Positions 1 through 9,481 of a DNA stretch of 64,000 bases are shown here, piece by piece; within the stretch, counting starts at the first letter, position 1, and the number at the start of each line of letters is the position of its first letter. Below the pieces are notes generated by a model. That model was not told the origin of the DNA. It searched no databases and saw only the letters and a program-made list of their open reading frames with translations. The stretch is from Magnetococcales bacterium (GTDB lineage Bacteria > Pseudomonadota > Magnetococcia > Magnetococcales > Magnetaquicoccaceae): the NCBI GenBank assembly GCA_011089965.1, contig JAANAU010000009.1, positions 43,156 through 107,155 of the forward strand, read 5' to 3'. The position numbers and the translations under genes are program-made.

Positions 1-2
1 GT

Positions 3-305
3 TTGCCCCGTCAGATGGTGGAGATTCACGAGCCGATGCGGTTGTTGGTGATTGTCGAGCAGCGTCCGGAGATTTTGACGATCATTTATCAGCGTCAGGA
101 GGCGTTGCAAGAGTTGGTTGGCAATGGTTGGGTTGTGTTGGCGGCATTGGATCCGGAGAGTGGTGTGGTGCATGAGTTCTCTCCCCGGTCGGGTTGGAGT
201 GTCTGGTCCGAAGGGGATCGCTCTCCGCTTCCGGAGGTGGCCCGTTCGGCGGATTGGTACAGGGGTCATTCCGGGCCATTGGCTCCGGCATTGATTGCCA
301 TCTGA
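3..305 (+). CDS. dabA: DabA-like (DUF2309) protein, C-terminal fragment
   Basis: Only the last hundred codons are in the window; the gene enters from the left edge and ends in TGA at 303-305. The fragment reads GLPRQMVEIHEPMRLLVIVE, then NGWVVLAALDPESG. This is the pattern I know from the C-terminus of the DUF2309/YbcC family (DabA), where a 'GLP-Q-V ... HEP-RL-V-IEAP ... NGW-HL-ALDP' block closes the protein. DabA is the carbonic-anhydrase-like, zinc-binding cytoplasmic subunit of the DAB inorganic-carbon pump and is coupled to a DabB membrane subunit. The three antiporter-like genes 230 bp downstream on the same strand fit that role. The zinc ligands lie outside the window, so catalysis cannot be checked. 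The family call is fairly firm; use in bicarbonate accumulation is inferred from context. Confidence 0.75.
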   Translation: MPRQMVEIHEPMRLLVIVEQRPEILTIIYQRQEALQELVGNGWVVLAALDPESGVVHEFSPRSGWSVWSEGDRSPLPEVARSADWYRGHSGPLAPALIAI

Positions 306-313
306 GCGGACAA

Positions 314-510
314 AGGATTGAAAAAAAAGAGGGGGTCTGGGGGATTCATTCCCCAGGGTTTTAATGTTTTAATGCTTTAAAAAATAAAAAAATAAAAAAA
401 TAAAATATTAATATTTTTGTTTAAAAGATTAAAAGATTAAAAGATAAAGTCCCAAGGGCTTCGCCCCTGGACCCCACCAGGGGCCATTGGCCCCTGGACC
501 CCGATGATGG
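314..510 (+). repeat. Hairpin intergenic repeat, copy A (truncated at both ends)
   Basis: This copy occupies the gap between the dabA-like gene and the first antiporter-like gene. It carries the left motif (A-run, GAGGGGGTCTGGGGGATTC hairpin), an A/T-rich middle with tandem TTAAAAGA units near 421-446, and a right block of short GC hairpins (CCCAAGGGCTTCGCCCCTGG type). It lacks the TTTGGTGATTCC terminal sequence seen in other copies, and its hairpins are less perfect, so it looks like an older, decayed copy. It may separate transcription of dabA from the membrane subunits. Confidence 0.8.
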
Positions 511-531
511 TTCAACTCCTGGGAGTCGAAA

Positions 532-2079
532 ATGTCTTGGCTGAATGTGTGGCCCCTGATGATCCCGTTGATGCCAGGATTGGCAGCCCTGTGGATTGGT
601 GGTGTGATGGGTGCCCGGAACCAATCCGAACGCCATACGGCCTGGATCGCCCTGACAAGCATGATGATCTCGCTGCTGGGAATCGTGACCCTGGATCTGT
701 GGTCAATATGGCAAGGTCTGCCAGGCCACCGGATCTGGCAAACCTGGTGGGAAAGCGGTGGCACCCGCATCACCATCAGCTGGCTGCTGGACCTGCCAGC
801 CCTGGTCATGACCACTCTGGTGGCACTGGGATGCCTGACGGCAGGTCGGTTCGGCATAAATTACATGCACCGGGAACCCGGCTTCCACCGCTTTTTTGCC
901 ACCTTGTGCCTCTTTGCCAGCGGCATGTTCTGGATTGCCCTGGCCGGCAATGCGCTCCTGACCTTTGTGGGATGGGAGCTGGCCGGAGTGGCCTCGTTCC
1001 TGCTGATCTCCTATGCCCGCGAACGTACCACCGCTGCTGAAAATGCCACCCGCGCCCTGATGACCAATCGGTTCGGAGATGCCGGAATGCTGTTTTCCCT
1101 GGCCATGACCCTGGCTGCGGTGGGCAGCGTCGAATGGCCCCGCATCCTGAATGCCGATTTCCCTCCCGGTGCCCCACCCATTCCCATCATACTGCTGGGC
1201 TTCCTGGTGGCAGCCCTGGCCAAATCCGCCCAAATCCCGTTTTTTGCCTGGATCGCCCGCGCCCTGGAAGGCCCAACCCCGTCAAGCGCCCTGTTCTATG
1301 GCTCCCTTCTGGCCCATGCCGGAGTGTTCCTGGTGATTCGCCTGGAACCTCTGTTGTGGCACTCCCCCATGTGGATGACCCTTTTGATGCTGCTCGGCCT
1401 GACCACCGCCATCCTGGCCCCGGCCATCGGACGGGTGCAGAGCGATGTCAAAAGCGCATTGATCTTCTCCACTCAAGCCCAGATCGGATGGATGTTCTTT
1501 GCCTGCGGGGCCGGCCTGTTTGACCTGGCCCTGGTCCATATGACCATGCACGCCTCCTGGAGGTTTTATCAATTCCTGTTGGCCCCTTCGTACCTGCAAC
1601 AGGGGGGCATGACTGCCCGACAGGTGCCAGGATGGCTGGCGCGCAGCCGCTCTCTCTACCACTTTGCCCTGCAACGCGGCTGGTTCGACAACTTGACCGA
1701 TGCGTTGATCACACGTCCCACCCTGGCACTGGCCCAGGACGCACGCCTGTTCGAGGAGGTGGTGGTCAACCGCATCGCCGGTCGCCCCACACATGAAATC
1801 ATGCTCGCCCAACGGGCGGAATGGGATGACCCCTTGATCCAACCCCTCCCGGACGCACACGCGATCACACAAGGACGCGGACTCTTTGGACGACTGCTGG
1901 AGAAAATGGCGCACATCCTCTCCTGGTTTGAAGAACGGTTGGTGCTCAACAGCAGTGGAGATGGCCTGGTGCAGGGGTTGCGCTTCCTGGGGGACTATCT
2001 GCGCCACATCGATCTGTCACTCGGCAAGCCACGCTATTTGATCTTGATGATCGTATTGACCTTTTTGGTGATTCTTTAG
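532..2079 (+). CDS. NuoL/DabB-like proton-translocating membrane subunit
   Basis: A 515-residue polytopic protein of the proton-conducting antiporter family (PF00361), the group of NuoL/M/N, MrpA/D and DabB. The TM5 motif FVGWELAGVASFLLI keeps the functional glutamate. The TM7 motif ALAKSAQIPFFAW, followed by LEGPTPSSAL, keeps the lysine and is NuoL-specific in form. The protein is shorter than NuoL (about 610) and lacks its long lateral-helix extension, like DabB. The start is chosen from a GGGAG ribosome site at 521-525, six bases before ATG. The next gene begins 4 bp after its stop. In the DAB model it would couple a cation gradient to carbon hydration by DabA. A detached complex-I paralogue is the alternative. 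Confidence 0.8.
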   Translation: MSWLNVWPLMIPLMPGLAALWIGGVMGARNQSERHTAWIALTSMMISLLGIVTLDLWSIWQGLPGHRIWQTWWESGGTRITISWLLDLPALVMTTLVALGCLTAGRFGINYMHREPGFHRFFATLCLFASGMFWIALAGNALLTFVGWELAGVASFLLISYARERTTAAENATRALMTNRFGDAGMLFSLAMTLAAVGSVEWPRILNADFPPGAPPIPIILLGFLVAALAKSAQIPFFAWIARALEGPTPSSALFYGSLLAHAGVFLVIRLEPLLWHSPMWMTLLMLLGLTTAILAPAIGRVQSDVKSALIFSTQAQIGWMFFACGAGLFDLALVHMTMHASWRFYQFLLAPSYLQQGGMTARQVPGWLARSRSLYHFALQRGWFDNLTDALITRPTLALAQDARLFEEVVVNRIAGRPTHEIMLAQRAEWDDPLIQPLPDAHAITQGRGLFGRLLEKMAHILSWFEERLVLNSSGDGLVQGLRFLGDYLRHIDLSLGKPRYLILMIVLTFLVIL

Positions 2080-2083
2080 ATCC

Positions 2084-3589
2084 ATGACCTCGAACCCGTT
2101 CCTGCTTGGATGGATGCAACTGCTGCCGGTGATCGGTGCCCTCGGGTTGCTGTTCATACGCAATCAAAGAGTCGGCTGGTGGATTGCATTGGGATGCACG
2201 GTCGGCGAACTGCTTTTGGCCTGGCAACTGCTGAACCTCTTTGATCCTGAGGCAATCACCTGGCAATGGCATACCCGCCTGCCCGTGACCCGCGCGCTGG
2301 TGCAACTCTCGGGTGCAGATGGCATGACGGTTCTGTTCGTGCTGCTGACCAGCCTGTTGGCACTGCTGGTGGTGCTGTACGGCGGACTGGTGCGCCGTTA
2401 TGACCAACTGCCACGTTTTTTCTCCGTGGTGCTGGCGTGCGAGGCTGCCCTGATCGGCCAGTTCGCCGCCCTGGATCTGCTCTGGTTCATCCTGATGGCC
2501 GCCATCCAAACGGTCTGTATCAGTCATCTCTTTGCCAACTGGTCCCTCTCTTCGGACGAACGCACGGCCATGGTGCGCTACAACCAGTTCATGGGCACCA
2601 GCCTGCTGCTGCTGCTGGCCGCAGCCCTGATGCTCGGCTGGAACCATGCCCTCCTGCACGATGGTCGCTGGAGCTTTGAATGGCCGCTCCTGGTTGAAGA
2701 CTACCGCTCCAACTATCTTCAAACCGTGATTTTCTATCTTCTTTTCTATGGATTGGCCATCCGTCTGCCCCTCTTTCCCCTGCATGGCTGGCTCCCCCAG
2801 GTGATGGAACACGGAACCGTGGCCTCGGCCATGGTGCTGCTTCTGGGGGTGAAAACCGGTATCTATGGAATTGTCCGGTTTGTGCTTCCCTTGTTTCCCG
2901 ATGCCGTATGGCAATGGCACAACCATGTGATCGTGTTTGCCGTGGTCGGGATCTTCTACAGCGCCCTTCTGGCCCTGGTCCAAACCAATCTGCGCAAGCT
3001 TCTGGCCTATGCGGTGATCAGCCATACCGGCATTCTGGTGATCGGACTCTTCAGCCTGCACCCGCATGCCTTTCAGGGCAGCCTGATGCTGACCGCTTCG
3101 TTTGGCCTGGCCATCTCCACGTTGATGCTCACCGCCGGCATGATCCATCTGCGTACCCGTGGATTGGCGCTGGAACAACTGGGCGGACTCATTGTTCCCC
3201 TGCCGGTGGTCGGGGTCGCCTTTCTGGTGGCCTCCCTGTCGGTCATGGGCATGCCCGGCACCCCTGGCTTTGATGCCGTTCACCTGTTGCTGGAGGCGGC
3301 CATCGACCGTTTCGGTGCCCTGGTGACCCTGCTGGCGGCCATTGGCAACCTGACAGCCTCGGCCTGTCTGCTGTGGGCCTTTCAACGCGCCTTTCTGGCC
3401 GCACCACTCAAACCCGTCCAGCCGGTCAGCTCTCCAGCCCGCTCCACCTGGTTGGAACAGGGACTGGCCGGGGTGCTGATCGTGGTGCAACTGGTGCTGG
3501 GCTTTCATGCCGATCCCTGGCTCGATCTGGTCAAACAAACCTCGATCCGACTCGCGGCGCCTTACATGGAATCCAGAGACCAGCCATGA
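2084..3589 (+). CDS. NuoM/N-like membrane subunit, apparently degenerate proton channel
   Basis: A 501-residue polytopic PF00361-family protein between two clear homologues in one operon. Compared with its downstream sister, the TM5 region DLLWFILMAAIQTVCISHLF replaces the usual 'LFWEL-LIP' block, so the conserved glutamate is missing. TM7 reads GLAIRLPLFPLHGWLP, with arginine for the channel lysine. The TM8 lysine (LLGVKTGIYG) is kept. The fold therefore looks intact, while proton transfer through this subunit may be lost or altered. It starts 4 bp after the upstream stop and ends inside the downstream start (ATGA). It could be a structural or regulatory subunit of a three-module pump. Confidence 0.8.
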   Translation: MTSNPFLLGWMQLLPVIGALGLLFIRNQRVGWWIALGCTVGELLLAWQLLNLFDPEAITWQWHTRLPVTRALVQLSGADGMTVLFVLLTSLLALLVVLYGGLVRRYDQLPRFFSVVLACEAALIGQFAALDLLWFILMAAIQTVCISHLFANWSLSSDERTAMVRYNQFMGTSLLLLLAAALMLGWNHALLHDGRWSFEWPLLVEDYRSNYLQTVIFYLLFYGLAIRLPLFPLHGWLPQVMEHGTVASAMVLLLGVKTGIYGIVRFVLPLFPDAVWQWHNHVIVFAVVGIFYSALLALVQTNLRKLLAYAVISHTGILVIGLFSLHPHAFQGSLMLTASFGLAISTLMLTAGMIHLRTRGLALEQLGGLIVPLPVVGVAFLVASLSVMGMPGTPGFDAVHLLLEAAIDRFGALVTLLAAIGNLTASACLLWAFQRAFLAAPLKPVQPVSSPARSTWLEQGLAGVLIVVQLVLGFHADPWLDLVKQTSIRLAAPYMESRDQP

Positions 3590-5055
3590 TCGCCTCCACA
3601 CCCCCGCACCTGCTTTCGTTGGTGATTGCCTGGCCCCTGGTCGGCGCCCTGCTGGCCTGGCTGGTCCCGACCGGTCAACAGGCGCGCCGCGTGGCCCTGA
3701 TCTGGGTCGCAACCGAGTTGGTGCTGGCCGTGATCGTCATGCTGAACGTGGATTTTTCCCGGGCCGGTTTCCAACTCCTGGAACGCCATGCCTGGATCCC
3801 TTCGTTGGGCATCGAGTATCGGTTGGGCGTGGACGGCGTCTCTGCCCTGTTCCTGCCCGCCACGGCTCTGCTGTTTCTGGCGGCTGTGGTCGCAAGCTGG
3901 CATCTGGCGCAACGGGTCATGCCCCGTCTCTACTTCGCCTTGCTGCTGTTTCTGGAAGGGGTGACCCTCGGGATCTTCTGCGCTGCGGATCTGGTGCTGT
4001 TTTTTCTGTTCTGGGAGCTGACCCTGATTCCACTCCATTTCCTGATTGCCTTGTGGGGCATCGGACCCAACCGGCGTCATGCTGCCGTCAAATATACCCT
4101 GTTCATGCTGGCAGGGGGAGCCGCCCTGTTGATCGCCTTCCTGCTCGTGGCCCAGGCCCATCCCGGACCGCAGTCGTTTGATCTGCTGCGTCTGCTCCAC
4201 GAACCCCTGGCCATCGGACACCAGTGGCCGGTCTTCTTTTTGTTGCTGTTTGGCTTTGGGGTCAAGATCCCTCTGGTCCCCCTCCATGTCTGGCTGCCGA
4301 TTGTCGCCATGGAAGGTCCGGTGGCCGTGACCGCCATTCTGACCGGCATCAAACTGGGAGCCTATGGCCTGATCCGCCTGCTTCTGCCCCTCACCCCGGA
4401 TGTGGCACAGCAGATGTACTGGCTGCTGGCAGGTCTGGGGGTGGTCTCCATGGTGTATGGCGCCTTGTCCGCCCTGGCACAGACCAATCTGCGCCGTCTG
4501 TTCGCCTTCTCCAGCATCAGTCACATGGGCATGGTGGTGTTGGGCCTGGCCACCTTCACCATCCAGGGTGTGCAGGGGGCCGTCTTTTATTTATTGAACA
4601 TGGTGCTGGTCTCTGGCGGATTGTTTCTGTCCATGGGCATGATCCATCACCGGCTCGGCTCTACGGATCTGCTTCATCTGGGAGGGCTGGCGCGCCCCAT
4701 GCCATTGTTGTCTGGATTTTTTCTGCTGTTTGGACTGGCCAGTATCGGCCTGCCGCTCACCTCCGGTTTTCCCGGAGAGTTTCTGCTTTTGACCAGCGTC
4801 TTGCACCATCACATCGGCTCCGGATTGGCCGCCCTCGGCAGCGTGATCCTGGGTGCCGGTTATCTGATCGGGTGTTATCGTCACGCCTTTCTGGGTCCGC
4901 TCAATCCTGCGATCCCTGCCGATCTTCCCCCTCTCCTGTTCCGGGAACAGGCCCTCCTGATCGGCATGGCCGTGTTGATCCTGGTGATCGGCTGGTTCCC
5001 GAACCTGATACTGGAGAGCATCCGTCCGGCAGCGGAAGTGTGGCTGGAACGGTGA
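3586..5055 (+). CDS. NuoM-like proton-translocating membrane subunit
   Basis: A 489-residue polytopic protein, most like NuoM/MrpD. It contains LFWELTLIPLHFLIALWG (TM5 glutamate), GFGVKIPLVPLHVWLP (TM7 lysine), TGIKLGAYGLIRL (TM8 lysine) and the broken-helix segment SISHMGMVVLG, so all expected channel residues are present. The start is the ATG overlapping the previous stop as ATGA; the frame stays open further upstream, but that part lies inside the previous gene. It is the last gene of the dabA-associated set; a 140 bp spacer separates it from a convergent chemoreceptor gene. The family is certain; the physiological coupling (carbon uptake or another antiport) is inferred. Confidence 0.85.
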   Translation: MIASTPPHLLSLVIAWPLVGALLAWLVPTGQQARRVALIWVATELVLAVIVMLNVDFSRAGFQLLERHAWIPSLGIEYRLGVDGVSALFLPATALLFLAAVVASWHLAQRVMPRLYFALLLFLEGVTLGIFCAADLVLFFLFWELTLIPLHFLIALWGIGPNRRHAAVKYTLFMLAGGAALLIAFLLVAQAHPGPQSFDLLRLLHEPLAIGHQWPVFFLLLFGFGVKIPLVPLHVWLPIVAMEGPVAVTAILTGIKLGAYGLIRLLLPLTPDVAQQMYWLLAGLGVVSMVYGALSALAQTNLRRLFAFSSISHMGMVVLGLATFTIQGVQGAVFYLLNMVLVSGGLFLSMGMIHHRLGSTDLLHLGGLARPMPLLSGFFLLFGLASIGLPLTSGFPGEFLLLTSVLHHHIGSGLAALGSVILGAGYLIGCYRHAFLGPLNPAIPADLPPLLFREQALLIGMAVLILVIGWFPNLILESIRPAAEVWLER

Positions 5056-5196
5056 TGGTGGAAATATCTGGATTTATTAGGATTGTGATTGCGATGTGCC
5101 GGACTGGGTTCAGGAAAAGATCTCTGGCGCGGATTCCAGATTGCTGGAAGCATGGAGTCTGCAACTTATTTGACGCCAGCTCCCTTGATGAAGTGT

Positions 5197-7494
5197 TTAC
5201 CGCACCCCCTTTTGATTGAGGAACCGGGCATAGTGTTGGTCTGACTTGAGGATGTGATGGCTGAGCCACTGTTTGAGGAAACCCAACAGCTCAAAGGTGG
5301 CGGCCAGATCCCGGCTTTGGCTGCGGGCGGCCAGTTCATGGAGTTGGGCGATCAGCTTCTGGTGTTTCTGTTTGTGCTGGTCGGATTCGGGATAGCCGTG
5401 CTGGGTGAACAACTGCTCCTCTTTGGCAAAATGGTGCACCGTGTAGTCGAGCAGACGGGGCAGCACCTGGTCCACGGCTTCGGCCACCTGTCCGGATTTG
5501 GTCAGGGCATGGACCGAGTTGACCAGATCCACCAGCACGCGATGCTGCTCATCCATGGACTGCACCTGAATTTTCAAGGCATCGCTCCATGGAAACAACA
5601 CCCCATCTCGTGTGTCTGCTTCAACCTGAAAGTAGGTGATCACCCCTTGCAGCTTGTTGGATTGTTCGGCAAAGCTGTCCGCTGTCACGGCCAGTTGGTC
5701 CGCAGCCTCGGCATTGCATTGAATGACGCCGTTCAACTCATGCAACGCCTGATTGACCTGCTGGATCCCCTGGCTCTGTTCCCGGGAGCTGTGGGCGATT
5801 TCGCTCACCATGTTGGCGGTTCTGGCAATGGTCGGGACCAAAGCGCGCAACACCTTGGTCGCATCTTCGGCCACGGCCACGCTCGATGAGGAGATGCGAT
5901 TGATCTCCGCAGCAGCCGTTTGGCTCCGTTCTGCCAGTTTGCGCACTTCGGAGGCAACCACGGCAAACCCTTTGCCATGCTCACCCGCGCGTGCAGCCTC
6001 AATGGCGGCATTGAGCGCCAACAGATTGGTCTGACGGGCGATCTCTTCGATGACCGAGATCTTTTCGGCAATCTCCTTCATGGCGCTCGATGCGCGCAGG
6101 ACAATATCCGCCCCCTGTTGGGCCGACTGTGCGGCTTCGCGGGCAATCTCTTCGGTTTGCCGGGCAGTCTCGACGTTTCTGCCAATGGTGGCATTCATCT
6201 GTTCCATGGAGGCCGAGGTCTCTTCGATGGCGGCAGCCTGCTGGGTGGCCCCCTGGGAGAGCTGGAGCGAGCTGTCGCTGATGGCTTCGCTTTCGCGGAC
6301 CACCTGATGGCCGATGGTGGTGATGGTCTGGACGGTCGAGCGCAAATTGGTGACCATCATGGCCACGGATCCCATCACCCCATGCAGGGTGCGGCTGGTG
6401 TCAAAGGCCAGGGTCAGATCACCCCGTGCCACCTGATCGGTGATGGCCATCACCTCCAGAGGCTCGCCACCAAGCTGTTGCAGGATGATGCGGGCAAAAA
6501 GCAGACTCAAGACCAGGGTGAAGAGCAGCACCAGGAGGGTGGCCACACCATAGATCACCAGATCCTGTTGCGCGTGGGTCAACAAGGTTTGAGCTTCGTG
6601 CAGAATGGTGGCAGCGATCTGCTCTTCCACCTCTTTCAACAGGTTGATCTTGGTGGTGATGGCCTCGAACCACTGGGCGGGTGCGATCCCGAACTGTCCG
6701 GTCTCCTCCTTCTCGAAAGCAATGCCCCGCATCCGTTCCACATCGGTCACGGCGCCTTTTTTCATCTGTTCCTGGTATTGCTGGACGATCCTGTCGTCAG
6801 CCAGGGCGGTGAAGAGTCCCAGATGTGCATTCTGTTCGGCCACCAGTCCGCTGAACCGGGTGAAATCCCCAGGTGCAAATCGCTCCTGGGCAAAGGTGCG
6901 GTTCAGGATGGCCCGTTCCAAACCGGCACGCTCTTTGGCCAGCAGGAAATTGACATAGGCGCTGGTCAACGTGGACATGCGGGCATTGACTGCCTGGCGT
7001 GAGATGAGGGTGATCACCTGCAACAGCCGGGCATTGGTCTGGGTAAACAGGGGGACAGCGTTCCTGGCTTCGGCCTGCAAGGCATCGACCTGTTTGCGCA
7101 TCTCCGGCAGTGCGCTGACGAGACGCATTCCTTCTGCCAATCCCAGAAAGATCGGTGCCAGAACAGGATCATGGGGTGTGGTCGGATCCGTGAACTTCTG
7201 AAGCAACCGTTGTGTGCGTTCCACCTCTGCACGCTGTTTGTGCAGATCGTTTTGGAACTGCTGGCCCTGGCTGCCAACAAACCCGGCGGTCAGGCCGCGC
7301 TCTTTCTGGAGTTCATGGACCAAAGCACTGATGGCCGTGGCCATGTCTGCCAACGCCATCATGGTGGTGGCACTCTGATGGATGGCCCACTTGGTGTTGA
7401 CCATCTGCTGGCCAAACCAGATCACCGCCACCAGCGGGGTCAACAGCATGAGCAGGAATTTTTTGTGCAGCGCCAGTTGACGCAAACGGTTCAT
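5197..7494 (-). CDS. Methyl-accepting chemotaxis protein with NIT sensor and C-terminal hemerythrin
   Basis: A 765-residue chemoreceptor. In order: TM1 (about 13-29); a periplasmic NIT-type nitrate/nitrite-sensing helical domain with the hallmark [15 protein letters not shown]2 (about 315-345, [18 protein letters not shown]); HAMP; and the MCP signalling hairpin with the tip [20 protein letters not shown]. The last 125 residues are a bacteriohemerythrin. Its iron ligands are visible as [25 protein letters not shown] and [10 protein letters not shown]. Such a protein can sense a nitrogen oxyanion outside and oxygen through the di-iron site inside. Both fit microaerophilic aerotaxis in magnetotactic cells. 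ATG at 7494 is preferred to a TTG nine bases earlier because GGAG lies ten bases before it. No che genes are adjacent. Confidence 0.9.
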   Translation of the reverse strand: MNRLRQLALHKKFLLMLLTPLVAVIWFGQQMVNTKWAIHQSATTMMALADMATAISALVHELQKERGLTAGFVGSQGQQFQNDLHKQRAEVERTQRLLQKFTDPTTPHDPVLAPIFLGLAEGMRLVSALPEMRKQVDALQAEARNAVPLFTQTNARLLQVITLISRQAVNARMSTLTSAYVNFLLAKERAGLERAILNRTFAQERFAPGDFTRFSGLVAEQNAHLGLFTALADDRIVQQYQEQMKKGAVTDVERMRGIAFEKEETGQFGIAPAQWFEAITTKINLLKEVEEQIAATILHEAQTLLTHAQQDLVIYGVATLLVLLFTLVLSLLFARIILQQLGGEPLEVMAITDQVARGDLTLAFDTSRTLHGVMGSVAMMVTNLRSTVQTITTIGHQVVRESEAISDSSLQLSQGATQQAAAIEETSASMEQMNATIGRNVETARQTEEIAREAAQSAQQGADIVLRASSAMKEIAEKISVIEEIARQTNLLALNAAIEAARAGEHGKGFAVVASEVRKLAERSQTAAAEINRISSSSVAVAEDATKVLRALVPTIARTANMVSEIAHSSREQSQGIQQVNQALHELNGVIQCNAEAADQLAVTADSFAEQSNKLQGVITYFQVEADTRDGVLFPWSDALKIQVQSMDEQHRVLVDLVNSVHALTKSGQVAEAVDQVLPRLLDYTVHHFAKEEQLFTQHGYPESDQHKQKHQKLIAQLHELAARSQSRDLAATFELLGFLKQWLSHHILKSDQHYARFLNQKGVR

Positions 7495-7583
7495 GAACCA
7501 CAAGCTCCGCCATGGAGAGGGATGAATGGAAGGGTTTTTCCATTATATTCTCGAAAATCTTGCAATGTCCATGAGGAATGCGC

Positions 7584-8078
7584 TCAAATTCGTGTCGGGT
7601 GCTGTTTGACGATCCGGATTTGTCCCCAAAGGTGGCGGATCCAGCAGGGCAAAGCGGGCGAAGGGTTGATGATGCGGAGTGGACACGGCAAAGGTACGGG
7701 TTGGGTATGCCACGGCAACCAGCCGTTGTACAGGGTGCGGGCGGTTGAGGTGTCGGCCAGAATGAGGGTGGCCTGCCACTCCTGGGCTGCACGGCTGACT
7801 TCGGCATTGGGATCGCCGCAGAGCAGTCGGTGTGGCCACTGTTCGGCATCGAGTCGCACAAGCAAAGCATGCAGGGTGTGTTGTTGTTCCTGTTCGGCCT
7901 TCTGGAACTGTTCATGACAGGAGAGTTGCGGATCGGGTCGGTCAGTCGGATGATCGAACAGGGTCACAAAGGAGAGTGCGGCCTGCTGGAGTGTGGCCAT
8001 GGCCAAAGCGATCCGGCAGATTCGTTCCGGTTGGGCATGCAGGTCCAGGACGCTCAGAATGCGTGGGTTGGTCTTCAT
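7584..8078 (-). CDS. Universal stress protein (UspA-like)
   Basis: A 164-residue single Usp-type protein: beta strand RILSVLDLHAQPERICRIALAMA, a middle HALLVRLDAEQWPHRLLCGDPNAEVSRAA, and a terminal ILADTSTARTLYNGWLPW. The ATP-binding pattern G-x2-G-x9-G-S/T of UspFG types is not recognisable, which suggests a non-nucleotide-binding member. Its ATG overlaps the stop of the TauE/SafE gene by four bases (ATGA), so the two are translationally coupled. It is the last gene of a three-gene operon read on the minus strand and may adjust the exporter under stress; that role is inferred. Confidence 0.7.
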   Translation of the reverse strand: MKTNPRILSVLDLHAQPERICRIALAMATLQQAALSFVTLFDHPTDRPDPQLSCHEQFQKAEQEQQHTLHALLVRLDAEQWPHRLLCGDPNAEVSRAAQEWQATLILADTSTARTLYNGWLPWHTQPVPLPCPLRIINPSPALPCWIRHLWGQIRIVKQHPTRI

Positions 8079-9103
8079 GTGCGCCGTCCTTGGATGATGG
8101 CAACAAGGATGATGCCTGCTCCTGCCACCAAAGCGAGCACCATGATGGAAAAACTGATGTTCTTGAGCAGGCTCATGGTTTCCGGGGTCATGGCAGCAAT
8201 CCAGTTGAGTTGGGCCAGATAGACCGGAATCACCAATGCACGGCTCACCATGACGGTCAGCATGATTACGGCCATTACCAGTTTGATCGTGTAGGGTTTA
8301 ACATAAGTAGTTCCAATCGCTCCCAGTTGAATGCCGAAGAGTGATCCTGCCAGGATGATCATGGCCAACCGGATGTCCACATAACCGCTCCAGCTGAATT
8401 TGATGGTCCCGCCCACCCCCATGATGAAGGCGATCACCAGCTCGGTGGCGGAAGCGGTAAGGCTGTTCAATCCCAGGACATAGATCTGGGCCGGTACGCC
8501 GATGAAGCCGCCAACGGCAATGGTGGCAGCCAACAGGCCGGTGGCAAATCCCAATGGAATGGTGAACAGAACCGAGATGGAACGTTGCAGGCTTGTGAAA
8601 TAAACCATGGTGCCGGGAATGTGCATGCCGTGGACCCAACGGGCGAGAGGGCCGGGTTGTTCTTCGGTGGCCAGGCCGGAGCGATAGCATTGGATGGTAT
8701 CTTGCAGCATGAAGAGTCCGACGATGCCCAGCACGACCACAAAAGCCACGGAGACATAGAGATTCGAGCCGACATCCCCGAAGTGCAGCCGGATTGACTC
8801 CTGGAAATGGGCACCGGTCAGCACGCCGGCTTCGGCGGACAGGCCCATGATGATGCCCATCTTCAGGTCCACCTGACCATAGCGCGCCCGTTTGATGGCC
8901 CCGACCAAAGCCTTGGGGAATTTGTGACACATGTTGCTGGCCACGGCCACGATGCCGGGAACGCCCAGGCTCATCATGGCCGGGGTGAGTACAAAAGCTC
9001 CCCCTGAACCGATGAAACCGCTGACCAGCCCTCCGACAAACCCGACAATCAACAGATAGAGAGCGTTTGTGAGACTCAGTTCGATGAATGAAAGTGTTTC
9101 CAT
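8075..9103 (-). CDS. TauE/SafE (DUF81) family permease
   Basis: A 342-residue membrane protein with the two glycine-rich repeats of the TauE/SafE family: VGFVGGLVSGFIGSGGAFVL near the N-terminus and ATIAVGGFIGVPAQIYVLG in the second half. The conserved block SNMCHKFPKALVGAIKRARYG follows the first repeat. Family members export sulfite, sulfoacetate or other sulfonates, or act as anion channels. In a sulfur oxidiser, disposal of sulfite or another sulfur anion would be a natural role, but the substrate cannot be read here. ATG 9103 is chosen because the upstream extension is Ser/Pro-rich and does not look like protein. A small membrane gene precedes it by 34 bp and a Usp gene overlaps its end. 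Confidence 0.85.
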   Translation of the reverse strand: METLSFIELSLTNALYLLIVGFVGGLVSGFIGSGGAFVLTPAMMSLGVPGIVAVASNMCHKFPKALVGAIKRARYGQVDLKMGIIMGLSAEAGVLTGAHFQESIRLHFGDVGSNLYVSVAFVVVLGIVGLFMLQDTIQCYRSGLATEEQPGPLARWVHGMHIPGTMVYFTSLQRSISVLFTIPLGFATGLLAATIAVGGFIGVPAQIYVLGLNSLTASATELVIAFIMGVGGTIKFSWSGYVDIRLAMIILAGSLFGIQLGAIGTTYVKPYTIKLVMAVIMLTVMVSRALVIPVYLAQLNWIAAMTPETMSLLKNISFSIMVLALVAGAGIILVAIIQGRRT

Positions 9104-9137
9104 GGTTGTTCCGGTCTGTTGAATGCAAATGGTTTGG

Positions 9138-9371
9138 TTACTGTTTGGCCTGAATGCCGAGAGTGTCCCAGAATGCGGCGGTGAACTGGCCATGCACCCA
9201 GGAAAAGAGGAACGCGATGGCCACCGGGATGATGAAATACCAGCCGCCCCGTGTGGACCAGGCGAGAATGGGCTGCTCGAACAACAGGAGTACGGCATAC
9301 AGGGTGGCGGAACACATGCCAAAGACGCGCAGTGAGCGCAGGGAATGGGATCGGGATGCAGAAAGGGACAT
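9138..9371 (-). CDS. Small two-span membrane protein upstream of the TauE/SafE gene
   Basis: A 77-residue protein with two hydrophobic stretches (FGMCSATLYAVLLLFEQ and GWYFIIPVAIAFLFSWV) followed by a soluble tail ending HGQFTAAFWDTLGIQAKQ. It lies 34 bp before the permease on the same strand. I recall similar small proteins with an HG-F-x-FW-x-LGI tail next to TauE/SafE genes, which supports a real accessory subunit, but I cannot confirm the family. It is likely the first gene of the operon; the 110 bp to its right, up to the sensor kinase stop, would hold the promoter. Confidence 0.6.
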   Translation of the reverse strand: MSLSASRSHSLRSLRVFGMCSATLYAVLLLFEQPILAWSTRGGWYFIIPVAIAFLFSWVHGQFTAAFWDTLGIQAKQ

Positions 9372-9481
9372 GCAGACTCTCCGGTGGTATGGTTGGGGTG
9401 GTGCCGATGGGAGGAGTGTGCGTCCGGGTGTGTTAAGGCATGGTTAAATGAAGGTTAAGAAGAAGTGAAACAACGTTTTTT

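Noticed and set aside
1946..3712. Minus-strand frame of about 588 residues opposite the antiporter-like genes
   Set aside because: Gln/Gly/His-rich shadow of membrane genes in other frames.
532..5055. Part of a respiratory complex I operon
   Set aside because: No nuoA-K gene is present, the upstream gene is DUF2309-like, and the first subunit lacks the NuoL C-terminal extension.
5056..5196. Small + strand gene after the third antiporter subunit
   Set aside because: A short open stretch exists but it runs into the end of the chemoreceptor gene, has no ribosome site of note and looks unlike protein.
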